NCBI GenBank assembly: GCA_001600875.1
Contig: BCLD01000008.1
Location: 983,046-1,047,045 of the forward strand
Length of the DNA stretch: 64,000 bases
Source: Solicoccozyma terricola
Lineage: Eukaryota > Basidiomycota > Tremellomycetes > Filobasidiales > Piskurozymaceae
Direction of reading: 5' to 3'
The position numbers were made by a program, and so were the translations under genes. The notes under the pieces were generated by a model. That model made no database searches and had not been told where the DNA came from. It saw only the letters and a list, made by a program, of their open reading frames with translations. This document shows positions 1-11,294 of the stretch, piece after piece; position 1 is the first letter of the stretch; every line of letters starts with the position of its first letter.

Positions 1-921
1 GGGGGGGGGGGGAGGCTTCAGCTACCTGTTGCGGAAGATAGCTATGATTAGCGAAGAGGACGAGAGGGAATAGCCCACTGTCGCGTTTTCAATGAGAGAG
101 GACGAATGCATTAATCGAAGTAAACGGGTCTCAAATAAAGGGTCACACCCATTTCAAATCGTTGTCACTCTGCAAGACAATCTCAACAGTTGAAAAGAAA
201 CGTGAGAGCGTTTTCCTGTAGTGGTCACCGCTCGCAACGTCCTACTCGGGAACCGACTTCCGTACCGATTCCTTCACTGGCCCGCCCCTGCGCGTCACTT
301 CCGACGCCGAGACATATCGAGAACACTGGCATTTCATTCCAGATCCCCTCATGACCGGATGGAGAGAAACAAGCGATCGACCAAAACTGCTCACCTTTTG
401 TACCTGAGCGAAAGAGGTATCCAGCGGAGGAATCTCAAGGTCCAACGGGTGGACTAGCGGGTCGGGAACCTGAAACAGGAATTTCCAAATCAACCATCAG
501 CGTATTGTCGCCTCGGAAAGTCGACAGTTTTCAATCCTTCTTCTCGCTCTTTATTAATCCGCACGACAAGAAGCAGAGGCATAGGACGAACCGTGTAACA
601 CGAAACAAGTCCTCACTTTCGCGCCAAAGGCGTACATGAAACTCCCCCAAAAACGAGAAATCGCCACACGACACGACACGACAGAGACGCTCCGTTTTCT
701 CGCCCAAACTCACCCTTTTTTTTCGCCGTTTGGAATTCAATGTATGTTTGAATGGAAGTCTGTGGATGGAGTTGGGAATCGGGCTGGGGATAGGAATAAT
801 GTGATGGAGGAGATTTAGTTCTGACGGTTTTATGGATTTTACTCGGATTCCCCTCTCATTTCTAAAGGATGTTTCATATGAAACGAGTTCGCTGTTGCTT
901 GAAACGCAAATTGCACCTCCG

Positions 922-945
922 CCCCCCCCCCCCCCCCCCCCCCCC
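922..945. repeat. Poly-C tract, 24 bases
   Basis: Uninterrupted C run followed by GGCGGG. Its length may be unreliable, because homopolymers of this size are often misassembled. Confidence 0.85.
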
Positions 946-1239
946 GGCGGGCGTCTTCTTCTTCTTCGCATGCGAACTCGGGTTTCCCCTCTCCGCTTGT
1001 CCGGATCACGGTTCAATGCGGTTTTCACTTCCATCGTTTTTGGAACCGTAACCGTAACTTGGTTCCAAAAAAAGAAGAAAGGGAAAAAAAGGGAAAGAAA
1101 AGGGAAAAGAAAAGAAAAGAAAAGAAAAAAATGCAAAAAACGAAAAACGAATGAAAAAGAAAGGAATGAGAAAACGACGTACGATGGGATAATCATCCTT
1201 ATCCCAAAAGACGTTTCACAAATACACAAACCACGCTGA

Positions 1240-1241
<2 letters not shown>

Positions 1242-1283
<42 letters not shown>
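1242..1283. repeat. Poly-C tract, 42 bases
   Basis: Uninterrupted C run followed by five G. Such a tract can form an i-motif, or a G-quadruplex on the other strand. Confidence 0.85.
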
Positions 1284-1285
<2 letters not shown>

Positions 1286-1317
1286 GGGAACCGAATCCAA
1301 CAAGTGGGAAGCGACCA

Positions 1318-2110
1318 TCATGACATCGACACACATCTGGCAGGACTTTGAGAAGTCAGACACCTCGCGGGACTTTGAGAAGAGAGTGAGATGTCTTTTG
1401 GGATGTGGGTCCTCCTGAGGGTGGGGAGTGGAAGGAAGGCGTGAGCAGATTCCTTCAGCTGCTTGTTGACGAATGCTGAATGCTGTTCTTGTTGAGCCAT
1501 TCTCAGGTCACGGTAGCGTTCACTCTCATCAATGTCGGAAGAAGAATGGAGATCCACCTTTTTCGAGTACAAGGAGTTGGGTGAGAGATCACATTCGGGT
1601 GTCTTCGATGAAAAGACGCAGACAGAGTATATCGATCCTACGGAAACGATCTGGGCTTGCGTACCGTTCCCCTATTAAGCTTGACGTAGGTGACGCGAAC
1701 AGAGGTCCTAATCACCACATTCCCTACGGAGACTTCACAATCGTTGTTGCGAACTGGTACTCTGTTGATAACAAGGTGTTGACGCCCAGAAGAAGCACCG
1801 CCTATATTTCCCTCTTCAAACAAAGGAGCGCCCTGATAAGGAATCCCAGCGTTACCGAAGTCGGCAGCGACATCATCGGCACCATCAGTGGTACCGTCCA
1901 TAACAGATCTAACCGCAGCGACAACCTCACCGACCGCATGATCACACGCACACTCCAGACCATGGTTTCGAAGACCGCGTTACCATGATTGCAAGGGGTC
2001 CCACATTGTTGTACAGAAACATCCTCGTGCCCAAGATACGCACACTGAACGGCTCTGTTGGACTTGCTGGTAGAGGTAGATCTGTAAAGCTCGATAAGAA
2101 TACATGATGA
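1318..2110 (-). pseudogene. Possible damaged Cys-containing protein gene
   Basis: I do not recognise the family. Reading the minus strand, one open segment (about 2100-1960) contains SVQQCGTPCNHGN. A second (about 1950-1690) contains CACDHAVGE, then a Gly/Asp-rich stretch, then NRVPVRNNDCEVSVGNVV. A third (about 1615-1320) is polar and ends at 1318. Segments two and three join in phase across a GT-AG intron (GTACGCAAG donor, CATCGAAG acceptor, about 61 bases). Segments one and two look continuous in composition but differ by one base in frame near 1955, with no usable splice sites seen. No clear ATG with a signal peptide was found. It could be a decayed gene, a sequencing indel, or a gene whose first exon I cannot place. 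It diverges from the GH43 gene. Confidence 0.3.
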
Positions 2111-2216
2111 AGCAAGCGTCGGTCGTCTGATGTGTGACGCGTTGAAAAGTGGACGCCCCTCCACTCGGCGATCCTGAAAAGTGGGACGGAGGACGTAGAG
2201 TGGACGGACAAGAGTT

Positions 2217-2223
2217 TATATAG
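2217..2223 (+). promoter_or_regulatory. TATA-like box of the GH43 gene
   Basis: TATATAG lies 71 bases upstream of the chosen GH43 start at 2288. It argues against the in-frame ATG at 2249, which would sit almost on the transcription start. Confidence 0.4.
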
Positions 2224-2287
2224 AAGAGATAGAAGAGACAGGACGCAGATGCAGCTCAGACTAGCCAAGCCAACCTCCATCCCAACG

Positions 2288-4152
2288 ATGTCATCCACCA
2301 CTTACCGCACCAATATCATACCTGGTTTCAACCCTGACCCATCCATCGTCCGCGTAGGCGACGACTATTTCATCGTCACCTCCTCGTTCGAATATTTCCC
2401 TGCTCTGCCAATCTACCACAGCACCGACCTCGTAAGCTGGAAACTGATAGGCCATGGACTCACACGCAAGAGTCAGCTTGATATGCGGAGTGTGGAGGCT
2501 GGCGGTGGGATCTATGCGCCGACGCTGAGATATCACAAGGGAAGGTTTTACATTGTTTGTGGAACAATTTACCGATGTCGAGTCGAGACCTTGGTGAGGC
2601 AATATCTATCGTGTCGTCCGAAGCTCCGTCTGATGGGCTCATTGCGGACAGGAATTCATTGACCCACGCGGGTTCCTCATCCACACGGGCAACATCTTCG
2701 ATTCGTCTAGCTGGAGTGAGCCGGTCTTCATTGACAACCTGGGCATCGATCAAGACGTAGGTACCGCTCAGAAAAACGCCCACGCAGACTACCAGTGATT
2801 GACTATAGCCCCAACGCGCAGATCTTCTTCGACGACGACGACCGTGCATACCTATCCGTCTGTCAACACATCCATGAAGAAGGCCTCAAGCGACCCAACG
2901 GTAGTGAATTCGGGCTGTTCACCGGTGTATATACCTGCGAGATCGATGTGAAAACCGGTCGAAACCTTTCCGAGCCCGTCTTCCTTCGTTCTTCAAAGCT
3001 GAAGGAAGGTATCGCAGAGGGGTCTCATCTGTATAAGAAGGATGGATGGTACTATCTCAGTACGGCAGAGGGTGGTACAGACGAGAACCACCAACAGTGG
3101 ATCTCTCGATCCCGAAACGTCCTCGGTCCCTATGAAGAGGCACCTACCTCCATCAACCCGGTTATTTTCAACGGCGATCACCCGGACGTTCGGAACACCG
3201 GACACATGGATATGGTGGAGGGTGTCGATGGTAGATGGTGGGCTGTCTTCCTGGCTGTCCGACCGCAAGGAGATAAATCGTACGGATCGCACATCGGTCG
3301 TGAGACGTTCCTCGCTCCAATGGAGTGGGTGGATGGATGGCCAGTTGTCAACGGTAGGCAAAGAGTTGGATTGCTAGGAAACGCGGAGGGTCTCAAGATG
3401 GTCGCGGAGCCTACCTCGTGGAGGGATAACTTTGGCGCTTCGAGTGAAGGTGAGCTGGAAGTGGCGAGGCGAGGTATGGGCCAACAACGTCTGACATCCA
3501 CGCTCTCCTGCCAGCCCTTGCCATTGGTTGGTACGCCCTCCGTACCCCAGTCAAACGAGAATACAGCCTCACTGAGCGATTTGGCACTCTCGCCCTTTAC
3601 GGTAACGCATACCGCCTCGATATCGATGAAAGTCCCGCCATGGTTCTCCAGAAACAGGTGCAATTCTCTGTAGACTGGTCCACCGAGCTCGATTTTGCGC
3701 CTACAAAACCGGGACAAGAGGCAGGAACGAACGTATGGTGGAGCAAGTTGGCATACTCATCTCTGGGCATTCGTGGAGTGAGAGGTGCGGATGGCAAGGT
3801 GGGAAGGGAGCTCGTCTTCAGATCACCAAATGCAGCAAGTGCCGAGGACAAGAGCTTCAATGAGACCACGTTCGCCGTGTCCGACGGACCAGTGTCGGTT
3901 GTCATCAAAGCTCGACCAACTTCTTACGAGTTTACCTTCAGCCAAGGCGGGACTCACCAAACGGCCGGCCATATGCCCGCTGCTATGCTTCGAAGGGGCC
4001 GACGATGCGACAGCCATCACTGCGGAACGTTCTTTGGTCTATATGCGATGGGGGTGAATAACAAGCCTTGCCTATCACCTGCGTACTTTTCGTACGCGGC
4101 ATGGCAGAGCGTAGATGCGACAGTCCCTATGAAAAGACAACTCGAGGTGTAA
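2288..4152 (+). CDS. GH43 beta-xylosidase / alpha-L-arabinofuranosidase
   Basis: Family 43 glycoside hydrolase, about 558 residues, expected to release xylose or arabinose from xylan-derived oligosaccharides. Four exons fit: 2288-2593, 2652-2756, 2822-3449 and 3515-4152. The five-bladed propeller domain starts with NIIPGFNPDPSIVRVGDDYF, whose DP motif carries the catalytic base Asp. It continues with IHTGNIFD, then GIDQD joined across an intron to IFFDDDDRAYLSV, then EGSHLYKKDGWYYL with the probable acid Glu. The second half is the C-terminal beta-sandwich usual in the xylosidase subfamily. There is no signal peptide at the 2288 start, suggesting a cytosolic enzyme acting on imported oligosaccharides. 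The last 60 residues match the family less well, so a local frame problem near 3960-4050 is possible. It is convergent with the oxidoreductase, 45 bases apart. Confidence 0.85.
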
Positions 4153-4197
4153 CATGGCATTATTATTTCTCTTCATTACAATCTATTTCGTATTCTA

Positions 4198-6012
4198 TCA
4201 CCCTTTATTCAAGCTCGCCACCTCCTGCTGGAAATCGGCATACTTGACGACCTGATCGGCATGCCTCGCCCTTTCCGCAGCAAACACCATCAAGTGGCTT
4301 CGCAAAATGTCTTGAGGCATCAAACCGAGCTCCATTTGATTGCCTGTTGCGACTGCCTTGACAAACGCCCTCATCAGGCCGGTGTCACCGCCGCCATGAC
4401 CGCCACCTTCAAGAGTGGGTGCGTACGGCCGGGTCTCACCCGTGCGGAAGTCCGTGACAGTAAAGGTGCTCATATCGCCAATGAGCTCGCCGTGACTTCC
4501 GTGGATGTGAGTGCCTCGTTCGCAAATGGCCTACAAGGATGGACTCGTCAATCGCCAGCTAGTACGACTGGATTCCTGCACTCACTTTGGTGAACGCTAC
4601 CATGGTGAATCCCGCGGTCGTTCCGTCATCGAACTGTATGTTGACGACCTGAAGGAGAGGCGATTTGTATGCATGCCTACCCCACGTCCCTTGTTTCGCT
4701 CACCTGCTGATCATTGACGTCATTCGACCCCTCGTACACACATCGGCCCCATACACCGTTGCCTTCCGAATCTACTCGTACTCCCATTCCTCTCGGTCGT
4801 GGCGAAATGGCGTCAGTGACATTCTCAATGTCTGGGATTGCGTCGACGATGTGGACCGCCCAGAGGTCCCCACCATCTCTTCTACGAAGCGAGGATTTCT
4901 GGACGGGTTCCAGATAAACCTGGGAGAGTGGATGTCAGTCGAGACAGAGCGTCTGCATTCCGCTCTCTCTTACCTTTTTCGCCGAGTAAGGGCACTCGGG
5001 CTCATAAGCACATTCCACGCAGAACTTTGCGTCACCCGCGTTGGCTGGCTTCTTCGACTTGTTGAAGTGAGTAAGACTGCCGAATGAGGAGAGAACACGG
5101 GGTTGCTTTGCGTCTGACAAGTAAAAGCTGTGCGAGAGATCGATCATATCAGAACAGATCATCTCAGATATAGTTGACCCCCTACCCACTTGATAATATC
5201 GATATCATGACAGCTCTTTGACATGAGACTGAAAGTTGTATCCTTCTTTGACCGCCAATTTCCTCTTACGAACGAATGGGCGAAATGTTGGTAGCCTGCA
5301 CGAGTCCTCCTGTTAGTTGCTGGACCTATGTCATATGCTCTACACTAACCAACAGGCTCGATGTGCTGGATATTGACAATCTCGCCAAGTACTCCCGAAT
5401 CGATGACTTGTTTGACGGCGACGTTGTACGGAGAGTATCGAAGGACTGATCAGGAGAGAGGGTGGATATAAGCACTGGATTGTAACTTTTCCCCTACCGG
5501 ACTTACCATGACCACATCCAAAAATGACATTGTTACGCTGGACAGCTTTGACGATATCGACGCAGTCATCGATCGATGTTGCAATGGGCTGAACAATCAT
5601 CGCAAACTCAATCGCTATTTCGTGAAAAGTATGCCCAGTTTCCTCACCTTCTCGCACAAGATTGCATACCCAAGATCAGCAGCGATCCGGACGATTTCTG
5701 CATGGAGCCCATCCAAAACTGTGACAGCAACGGCATCCGCAACTCGCTTTCCCGATGTGAACAATTCTTTCCAATCCTGAAATCGCATGTCGGCCGGCAC
5801 ATTGTTGGCATCTGCCACTTTGGCCAGCCTCCATGGTCGCGGCTCGCAGACTGCTACGACCTTTGCTTCTGCAGGATGCTGTTGACAGTAGTTGGCGTAG
5901 ATCTGCACGAGAAAAGATCAGATTGTGGAGGGGGGAAGAGCAAAGGACGAGCACTCACGGCACCTCGTTGACCAGCGCCGATAATGGCGATGGTGATTGG
6001 AGCTCTAGTCAT
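4198..6012 (-). CDS. Gfo/Idh/MocA-family NAD(P)-dependent oxidoreductase
   Basis: Sugar- or polyol-type dehydrogenase of the Gfo/Idh/MocA family. The N-terminal Rossmann fold reads [16 protein letters not shown], with the GxGxxG-type nucleotide loop. A later exon ends in ILCEK and the next begins with P, rebuilding the conserved EKP motif. The middle contains [19 protein letters not shown] and the [11 protein letters not shown] segment, typical of the catalytic alpha/beta domain. About nine exons are needed, all with GT-AG borders. The start at 6012 places the Rossmann loop at about residue 12, as expected. The family covers many substrates, including myo-inositol, glucose-fructose and dihydrodiol, so the substrate is unknown. 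Its position beside a GH43 enzyme suggests a role in pentose or hemicellulose sugar use, but this is inference. Confidence 0.85.
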
Positions 6013-6638
6013 GGTATAGCTGCGTCTGTCAGAGCCTCCCAAGGATGAGCACACATGCCAGTCCTCGTTGAAATAGTTGGCTGCACCTACCCATGTAACA
6101 CCGATGATCCGGGGTAGGCCTGGTCCGACGCCTGGACCCCAATCGGTTTCCTTCCGAATGTCACCCTGGTCATCTGCTCGCATGTCTTACCCGATGGGTC
6201 CCCAGATCCTTCCCTGCCCACCATCTTGCCTAGATTGCCAATTCCCTCGCCCAGTCCAGGCCGCCGACTTTTGCCGGGGGGGATGGGACCATCTGCGACT
6301 TGAAACTGCTTCCTGCTCCCGCTGCTCCCGCTCGAGCGTTGGTGCTCCGGCGAACGACCCGCTCTGGTCGCATACCCCGGGTTCCGTCCAGGGCTATGAT
6401 AGCGAGATGGGATGACACACCGGCGATATCCCCACACTACCCCAGTCTGTTCTCCTGACTATCTTCACCAGAAGCGGCGACATTCAGCGACAGATGTCCC
6501 TTATCGGCGGCGCCAAGGTCTGCACACGACTTATCGAACATCCGTCAGGTGGCCTCTAGCAGTACATATAGCAGGGACACTTGAGCTAGCAACCACCTGC
6601 TCCTCCTCTCAAACAACAACAAATACCACTTCTCAATC
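6013..6638. other. Divergent promoter region
   Basis: 626 bases between the minus-strand oxidoreductase and the plus-strand UNC93-like gene. No convincing coding segment was seen. Both genes could be controlled from here. Confidence 0.5.
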
Positions 6639-8987
6639 ATGGTCAATCTCGCCTCACTCAGAATCGGGTCTGTCCGATACAACTCCCCCACCACCCAAAT
6701 CGTCATCTTGTCCTTTGTTGTCTTTTGCACCGTTGGGTGAGTCGTCTTTGACGTCTTTGACGTCTTTGACGTCTTTGACTACCTGCAAGCGAGACGGGAC
6801 ACTTACCCTTGCAAATGTTCCCTCAACAGACTGTTCAGTGCTATCGGATACCTTGTAGGTCACACAAGGCAGAGCAGAGCCTTGTCCCAACACATGCTGA
6901 TAAGCAACTCCCCCTTTAGGGTGCGGGTGGTACTCAAGACGTATCTCTGTCAGACACAGCCAATGGTGAGCCCATTCGCCCTCCTTCCAGGTATCGGGCG
7001 TCGCTGACAACCAGTTGCAGGCGTTCTCTACGGCACCTTCGCCATCGGTGGTCTATTCGCAGGAGCAATCTGCAACTTGCTCGGTGTTCGTCTGACTCTG
7101 TTCATTGGTACCTTGGGATACGCTCTGGTTAGTTGAAGCGAGTCCCCATGCTGTGCAGCAGCGACGTTGGTTTACTCACACGACCTCTTGCTCCCGAACA
7201 GTACGTCGGAGGGCTTTGGGCTTTCCAGGTTCATGGCACCAGGTGGTTCCTGTGAGTTGGCTCAGATCGAAATCATCGGGGATCGTCCTGACCTCATTTT
7301 GCCACTCAGCATTCTCTCCGGCGGAATCCTTGGCTTCTGCGCATCATTACTATGGTCCGCTCAGGCAAGTCTAATTTAATCGAGGCGTTCAAACGGCTGC
7401 TGACCGTTAGATCCGATGGGATTTCAGGGCGCACTTATGATGTCTCTTCCTATGGAAAAGGACAAGGGTCGCGCATTCTCCCTCTTCTGGATTATCGTAA
7501 GTGTGTAAAAACGCGAGGTCGTTCAGGGGAAAGCTCATCTCGTCTCTTTTTCCACTCCAGTTCCAATCTGGTGCCTTGATGGGCGCTATCATTGCACTTG
7601 CTTTGACCGTCAAGAACGGCGGTGTGGCCGCTCTAGGCACTGGCATTTACTTGGCGTTCATAATCATCATGGTAGGTATTTGCTTTAGCAGCACGATATC
7701 GCCTGCGATTCTGATCGTTCGCGCCATGATGGAAACAGTTCATTGGGTCTGGGATGTGCTGGCTCATCCTTCCACCGACCAAGGTCATCCGTAACGATGG
7801 ATCTATTGGTGAGTCGAAAAGCTCTTTACCGGCCGTCGACTGTTGGCTGACGATTCCCAACGCTTGTGACTCAGTCGAAATTCAAGCCGCCGCAACTATC
7901 AAAGAAGAAGTCCATGGCATGTGGTTGGCCATGAAGCGATGGGAGATCTGGCTCTTAATCCCTGCCTTCTTCGCTTCCAATTACTTCTACGCATATCGTG
8001 AGCCTTGAACTAGCTTCTCGTCACGGGCCCCAGTAAGCTGACGGTCGTTCTTTGAAAATCGCTGCAGAGGGTGCCATCACCGCCAGGACGTTCAACGGAC
8101 GAACACGATCACTCACCGGTAAGTTTGCCTGTCGAGCGTCGTTGTAAGATGTCATTTCCTGACGCCTCTGAACAACTTTAGCTGTCATTTCGGCCCTCGG
8201 ATCCATGACAGGTGCACTTGTGATGGGCATGCTATTGGACAAGGCCCCGTTCAAAACCAGAAAGCTCCGAGGGTACCTTGGCGTCACTCTTGCCATCATT
8301 GCATGGTTCGCCATCTGGGGTTGCGGTCTGGCTTATCAATTGACTGTGAGCATTTGCACGATTCATCCCGGCATGAGGTTGGCCTGACAGTGTTCCACCC
8401 GGCAGTTCACTCGAGCCGATCCCCTTCCAAACCTCGATTGGACCGACGCAGGGGCCGCTGAACCCTTGGCGCTTATCTGTTTCTACTACTACTTCGATGC
8501 TAGCTTGCAGGCTCTGATTTGTGAGTGGCCATTGACATCACAGTCCATCCTTTGTCTCACGTCCTGCCAACCAACCCATAGACTACTTGATGGGGTGTCT
8601 GTCTTCGTCTCCATACGAGCTTGCACGATTCGCTGGTCTCTACAAGGCGGTACAATCTGCTGGTGCAGCTGGATCATTCGGTATGGATGCCGTCAGGGTG
8701 AGCGATGGAGCACTTAGGAAAAGCGAACTTCTGACTGACTGACACTCCAACATTCACAGACACCCTATCTCAACGAGCTTCTGGCCTCCGCTCTCATCTG
8801 CATCGTTGCGCTTCCTCTCATGTACATCATCCTGCGCTCCGTCAGGGACACACCAGAAGAAGAAATGCTCCACGTCGAAGACGTCAATTCCCTCGGGAGC
8901 GACTTGGCGTTACCAGCAGGTCATCACTTGGGACATGCAACATCGTTGACCGATGAAAAGAAGCAGCAGGTCCAATATTTGGCCTGA
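6639..8987 (+). CDS. UNC93-like (DUF895) MFS membrane transporter
   Basis: Polytopic membrane protein of the UNC93-like branch of the major facilitator superfamily, common in fungi with unknown substrates. About a dozen exons are needed. Diagnostic segments in order: FSAIGYLGAGGTQDVSLSDT after the first helix, GVLYGTFAIGGLFAGAICNL, YVGGLWAFQVHGTRWF, ILGFCASLLWSAQ, then MSLPMEKDKGRAFSLFW, the long cytosolic loop EVHGMWLAMKRWEIWLLIP, and YYYFDASLQALIYYLMG near the C-terminus. Ten to twelve hydrophobic helices are visible. The hydrophilic tail ends at 8987. Intron 1 holds a 9-bp minisatellite, and the intron at 7365 uses a GC donor. Expression and substrate cannot be read from the sequence. Several exon borders are approximate. 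Confidence 0.85.
6744..6779. repeat. Four copies of a 9-bp unit in intron 1
   Basis: GTCTTTGAC is repeated four times exactly, just after the donor site of the first intron of the UNC93-like gene. Confidence 0.9.
7365..7427 (+). other. GC-AG intron in the UNC93-like gene
   Basis: Exon ...TCAG is followed by GCAAGT, the canonical donor of GC-AG introns, and the intron ends in ATTTCAG. Splicing here keeps the frame and joins LLWSAQ to GALMMSLPMEK. No GT donor nearby does so. Confidence 0.75.
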
Positions 8988-9335
8988 GTTTCGAGTTTAT
9001 TGAATCTTTCGCATGTAGTGTAATGGGATTAGGGAGGATATTGCTTGCCCCTCTGGGCATATATGTTTGTCATATATCTATATGCATCTGTTGTCCTATC
9101 TCCGCTCATCCGACGTTGCAAATGTCCGTGGCCTTCGATGTTACAGCTGACATTTCATTGAATCTTCCTGACTCTCGACCATCTGCTGTTCAAAGAACTA
9201 CCAACGACAGAAGTGATAAAAATCTTACTGTTTGAAGACGAACGCGGAATTTTCTGATCCGCACAATCGGATACAATTCGTACACTATACAGCTTGGCGC
9301 AAGCATCAAGCAGGCATTCATATATTCCCTCAAGC
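8988..9335. other. Convergent intergenic region
   Basis: 348 bases between two convergent genes. I see only likely 3' untranslated sequence. Confidence 0.5.
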
Positions 9336-9963
9336 CTAACCTTTTGCCTTTGCCAGAACTCTGTCAACAGCCTGCACAGTATCTGTAGCCTTTGTGTTGA
9401 AGCACAATGCGGAGTTGGGTGCATGTAGCCTTGCAGCATTGATCATCTCTTCAAAAAGCTCGCTAGATTGTGGGGGATGGCGGGCAACCAGCCTCAGTCC
9501 TGCGTTCAGTACTGTGCAATTTAATTTCGTCGACTTACTTGAATTCCGGATGTCCACGAAAGTTCCATCCAAACATGATCGCTGCCAATGGTAAAAATCA
9601 TGAAAAGGTCCAATCTGAGCTCCAAGTCTTCAGGGAAGACACGCACCTGCATAATTCTTGGCCTTGATGAGCGAGACAAACTCGTTAAGAAGAAAGTCGT
9701 TGCTTTTATCTGGCTCGAACAGGAGGCTGTTGGCATTGTATGCTTTTGTGAATGACGAGTTGGTGAATCAAGTCATATTACGTAGTAATTCGCTGGATCA
9801 TCAACCTACGAGACTTTTCGATGTCAGCATACATCACCTTGAAATTCTCCGTGAGCTGGCTTGGCTCGTATCGGCCACCGTGGCGGCTGGGATGAGTGGA
9901 ATGAGCAGGATGGTTGGGGTGCAAGCCAACACCAAGAACGTTGATATTGCCCTTGTGCGACAT
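9336..9963 (-). CDS. Small conserved fungal protein of unknown function
   Basis: A protein of about 139 residues assembled from four exons with GT-AG introns: MSHKGNINVLGVGLHPNHP, then YNANSLLFEPDKSNDFLLNE, AIMFGWNFRGHPE, and finally ELFEEMINAARLHAPNS to the stop at 9336. It has no signal peptide or transmembrane helix. Alternating hydrophobic strands and helices, and the VLGVGL start, suggest a small alpha/beta fold. I believe similar short proteins with an N-terminal GVG and a C-terminal FEE...AP...FN pattern are widespread in filamentous fungi as hypothetical proteins, but I cannot name the family. The third-to-fourth exon join needs a 76-base intron. Confidence 0.65.
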
Positions 9964-10649
9964 TGGTGATTAGGATGTTGTACCGTACGATAATTTATGA
10001 GGGATTGCAGTGAGGAAATAAGTACATATCCTGCCTGTTCCTGCGTCTAAACTATATGTCATTCATCCCATACTGGGGAGACGCGGATGCGACTGGCTGG
10101 CATAGCTCGTGATCACCGACGGAAACAGCGAGTCGGTGGCGTCGTAACTTTGGCTTGAGGAATAGCTAAGTAGTAAGAAATAGCATGCCGACATGGTATG
10201 CCGATCGGGTCATACCAGCATCAAATTCCGACGTGCGCGAATTGGCGAGGAGTCAAAGGGGGTTTCGTTAATACGGAATTAAATCCTCGGGCGATTTTTG
10301 CACCCAAACAAAAGATCAATCGGGTATGTTCGCAACAAATGGTCTCTGGGAAAGACATCGCCTCCCTTGCAGTCTCGGATCGTGCTCTTGCATGATCACT
10401 CGTTCCTGCAGAAAGGATGGCGTAGAAAGAGGCGTCAGGGAAAGCGGTCTGTACAAGTTGTATAGCTTGGACAATGCAAGGTCAAATACATGGCAGTAGG
10501 TTGAAGGACGATATGACAAATGCTGTACATGTAGCGACGGTACTGGGTGGTTGGGACAAATGAGGGTATGTCGTGCGATGGTGTGGGGTGGGAGTCAGGT
10601 AAACCTCGAAGTGAGTGTTTGACGTCATGGTCTGTGTGTTGGATAATGG
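9964..10649. other. Intergenic region, nothing recognised
   Basis: Probably the promoter of the small minus-strand gene ending upstream, plus the 3' region of the next minus-strand gene. The short open frames here have no coding character. Confidence 0.45.
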
Positions 10650-10977
10650 TCATCGAGAGTGGGTGTCGCTACGCCGGGGCGGGTGACGTTTCTGAAGTGG
10701 AGGACAGTTGAAGATGATATCAGCATACTGCAAGCATTGAGAACTCCTGTATGGACCTTTCCCACTCACTGAGGGTTGATGCGATGGTTGAGGGTCTGCC
10801 AGCCGCCGCCGCCGCCGCCGCCGTCAACATCTCCAGCGTCTTCTGTTGTTCCTTGAATGCAGCGTCGAGCTCGTAGTGCCATGGATAGAGGACTGCGGTT
10901 TGGAATGCGAGTGCGGAGGAGCCGATTGCGAGATTGATATACGGTAGCCAGAGACGAACACCGACGCCAAGGACCAT
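10650..10977 (-). CDS. Small single-helix membrane protein, unknown
   Basis: The protein starts MVLGVGVRLWLPYINLAIGS and has one hydrophobic segment (about residues 8-30), followed by YPWHYELDAAFKEQQ and a run of eight Ala encoded by GCC/GCG repeats. Without splicing it stops at 10720. A 37-base GT-AG intron (about 10692-10728) would instead extend it with a basic tail to a stop at 10650, which I prefer. Size, a single N-terminal helix and a charged tail resemble small mitochondrial or ER membrane subunits, but I do not recognise the family. It diverges from the GRAM-domain gene over 317 bases. Confidence 0.5.
10802..10823. repeat. (GCC)n trinucleotide repeat coding poly-Ala
   Basis: Seven GCC units within the small minus-strand gene, read there as an alanine run. 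Confidence 0.8.
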
Positions 10978-11204
10978 TGTTGTGGGATCGATGTGGGATG
11001 TGTGGTAGTAGTTGGGTAGATGGGAGAAAGGGATGGAGATGAGGGGGCTGGAGGATGATGTTTGCTGATGATGTTTGAGGATGCTTGAGGACTATGGACG
11101 GTGTCTGCCAGGCTTTGCTCTTGAACAAACGGAAAATCGGTCGGGGGTGGTCGGAGCCTGCCGTGTTGATCATTCGGGGATTTAACGGAGATCGGTACCT
11201 TTTA

Positions 11205-11231
11205 CACCGCCACCGCCACCGCCACCGCCAC
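11205..11231. repeat. CCACCG hexanucleotide repeat in a promoter
   Basis: About four CCACCG units between the divergent small membrane gene and the GRAM-domain gene. Confidence 0.75.
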
Positions 11232-11294
11232 CCCCGATCTCGTGCGGGGCTCCGGACGGACAGAGATCCATCCAGCTCCGTTGACCCAAATCTC

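Larger units (their letters stand above)
1..1317. other. Repeat-rich region without a supported gene
   Basis: The window opens inside a run of 12 G. Two pure C tracts follow, at 922-945 (24 C) and 1242-1283 (42 C), each ending directly in G residues. An A/G-rich stretch at 1066-1170 is low complexity. The open frames here are poly-Gly/Pro or Lys/Arg artefacts of these tracts, with no recognisable domain, so I call no gene. Elsewhere in the window, long C tracts lie in introns on the sense strand, so these two might belong to introns of an unrecognised plus-strand transcript; that is only inference. Confidence 0.5.

Noticed and set aside
531..1334. Long minus-strand open frame of 267 codons
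   Set aside because: Driven by poly-Gly from C tracts and Phe/Leu/Ser runs; no domain and no real protein character.
2249..2287. Earlier ATG for the GH43 gene
   Set aside because: Too close to the TATA-like box, and the later ATG gives the usual start just before the NIIPGFNPDPS motif.
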